Positions 5,528 through 6,040 of a stretch of DNA of 6,040 bases are shown here, piece after piece. Positions within the stretch are counted from its first letter, which is position 1. Each line of letters begins with the position of its first letter. A program made the position numbers and the translations under genes. The notes beneath the pieces were generated by a model. That model was not told where the DNA came from and ran no database searches. It worked only from the letters and a program-made list of their open reading frames with translations. Source of the stretch: an uncultured Wenzhouxiangella sp. (lineage in GTDB: Bacteria; Pseudomonadota; Gammaproteobacteria; Xanthomonadales; Wenzhouxiangellaceae). The DNA is taken from the NCBI GenBank assembly GCA_937876395.1, contig CALEIM010000120.1:1-6040 (forward strand), read 5' to 3'.

Positions 5528-6040
5528 TCGAAGATTTCGCGCCGGCTGATGCCGGCCACGCCACCCGGGCCCTGCTGGTTCACCCCGTTTTTGGACCTGA
5601 AAACGGTCCTGAATCGCAGGTCGAGTTTCGCCTGCTGGCCCGTTCGGCCGGACTGGCGGTCGTGGACGAGCTGCTCGCGCCGCGCGCAGCCGCCGATCCC
5701 GCCTATCTGGTGGGCCGCGGCAAGGTCGATGAAATTGCCCAGCGCGCAGAAGACAGCGAGGCCGACCTTATCCTGATCAACGGTCGCTTGAGCCCCGTCC
5801 AGGAACGCAACCTGGTGCGCCGACTGAGCCTCAACGTGCTTGACCGTACTACCCTGATTCTGGATATTTTTGCCCAGCGCGCCCGCTCACATGAAGGCAA
5901 GCTGCAGGTGGAACTTGCCCAGCTTCGGCATCTGTCGACCCGCCTGGTGCGCGGCTGGACCCATCTGGAGCGCCAGCGCGGTGGTATCGGCCTGCGCGGG
6001 CCGGGTGAAACCCAGCTCGAAACCGACCGGCGGCTGCTGG
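5524..6040 (+). CDS. hflX: Ribosome-associated GTPase HflX, N-terminal part, cut by the right edge
   Basis: HflX binds the 50S subunit and splits stalled or hibernating 70S ribosomes. The visible 172 codons cover the HflX N-terminal domain: ALLVHPVFG, YLVGRGKVDEIA (61-72), LSPVQERNL (89-97), NVLDRTTLILDIFAQRA (104-120), HEGKLQVELAQLRHLSTRLV (123-142), and GWTHLERQRGGIGLRGPGET with QLETDRRLL (144-172). The GTPase domain lies beyond the window. No ATG, GTG or TTG occurs in frame between the upstream stop and a GTG at 5662, which would delete the first strands of the domain. The best start is CTG at 5524, overlapping the hfq stop as CTGA. A one-base error in the CCC at 5522-5524 would instead give an ATG start at 5514 (MNNLIEDF). 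Family identity is certain; the start is not. Confidence 0.92.
   Translation, partial: MIEDFAPADAGHATRALLVHPVFGPENGPESQVEFRLLARSAGLAVVDELLAPRAAADPAYLVGRGKVDEIAQRAEDSEADLILINGRLSPVQERNLVRRLSLNVLDRTTLILDIFAQRARSHEGKLQVELAQLRHLSTRLVRGWTHLERQRGGIGLRGPGETQLETDRRLL

Overview
The window reads as high-GC chromosomal DNA from a gammaproteobacterium. The order amidase (amiB), mutL, miaA, hfq, hflX is the classic gammaproteobacterial block known from Escherichia coli and Pseudomonas. The Pseudomonas-like MutL nuclease motif and the amidase with a C-terminal LysM domain point away from the Enterobacterales, towards something like the Xanthomonadales/Chromatiales side of the class. That placement is inference; no species can be named from the sequence.

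Layout. Bases 1 to about 934 (minus strand) hold the 5' part of a secreted-type repeat protein with DUF11-like (conserved repeat domain) beta-sandwich modules. It runs off the left edge, and its N-terminus looks truncated or rearranged. Bases 935-1115 are a short divergent intergenic region with a candidate promoter for each direction and a 7-bp inverted repeat just before amiB. On the plus strand follow amiB (1116-2426, periplasmic cell-division amidase), mutL (2471-4234, mismatch repair), miaA (4224-5192, tRNA A37 dimethylallyltransferase), a 95-bp leader, hfq (5288-5527, sRNA chaperone) and the first 172 codons of hflX (5524 onwards, ribosome-splitting GTPase), which is cut by the right edge.

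How it fits together. The plus-strand genes are tightly packed: a 44-bp gap, an 11-bp overlap, a 95-bp leader, then a 4-bp overlap. They are probably one operon, with an extra hfq promoter inside the end of miaA. Their jobs are not one pathway: septal peptidoglycan splitting, DNA repair, tRNA modification, sRNA regulation and ribosome rescue. Their linkage is an old conserved arrangement. tsaE, which sits before amiB in E. coli, is absent here; the repeat-protein gene occupies its place in the opposite orientation.

I see no evidence of a new defence system, mobile element, CRISPR array or RNA gene. The points most worth checking are the missing canonical start codon of hflX, the repeat pair with only silent differences, the broken-looking 5' end of the repeat protein beside the amiB promoter, and an A-R-N-rich stretch before the hfq ribosome binding site.
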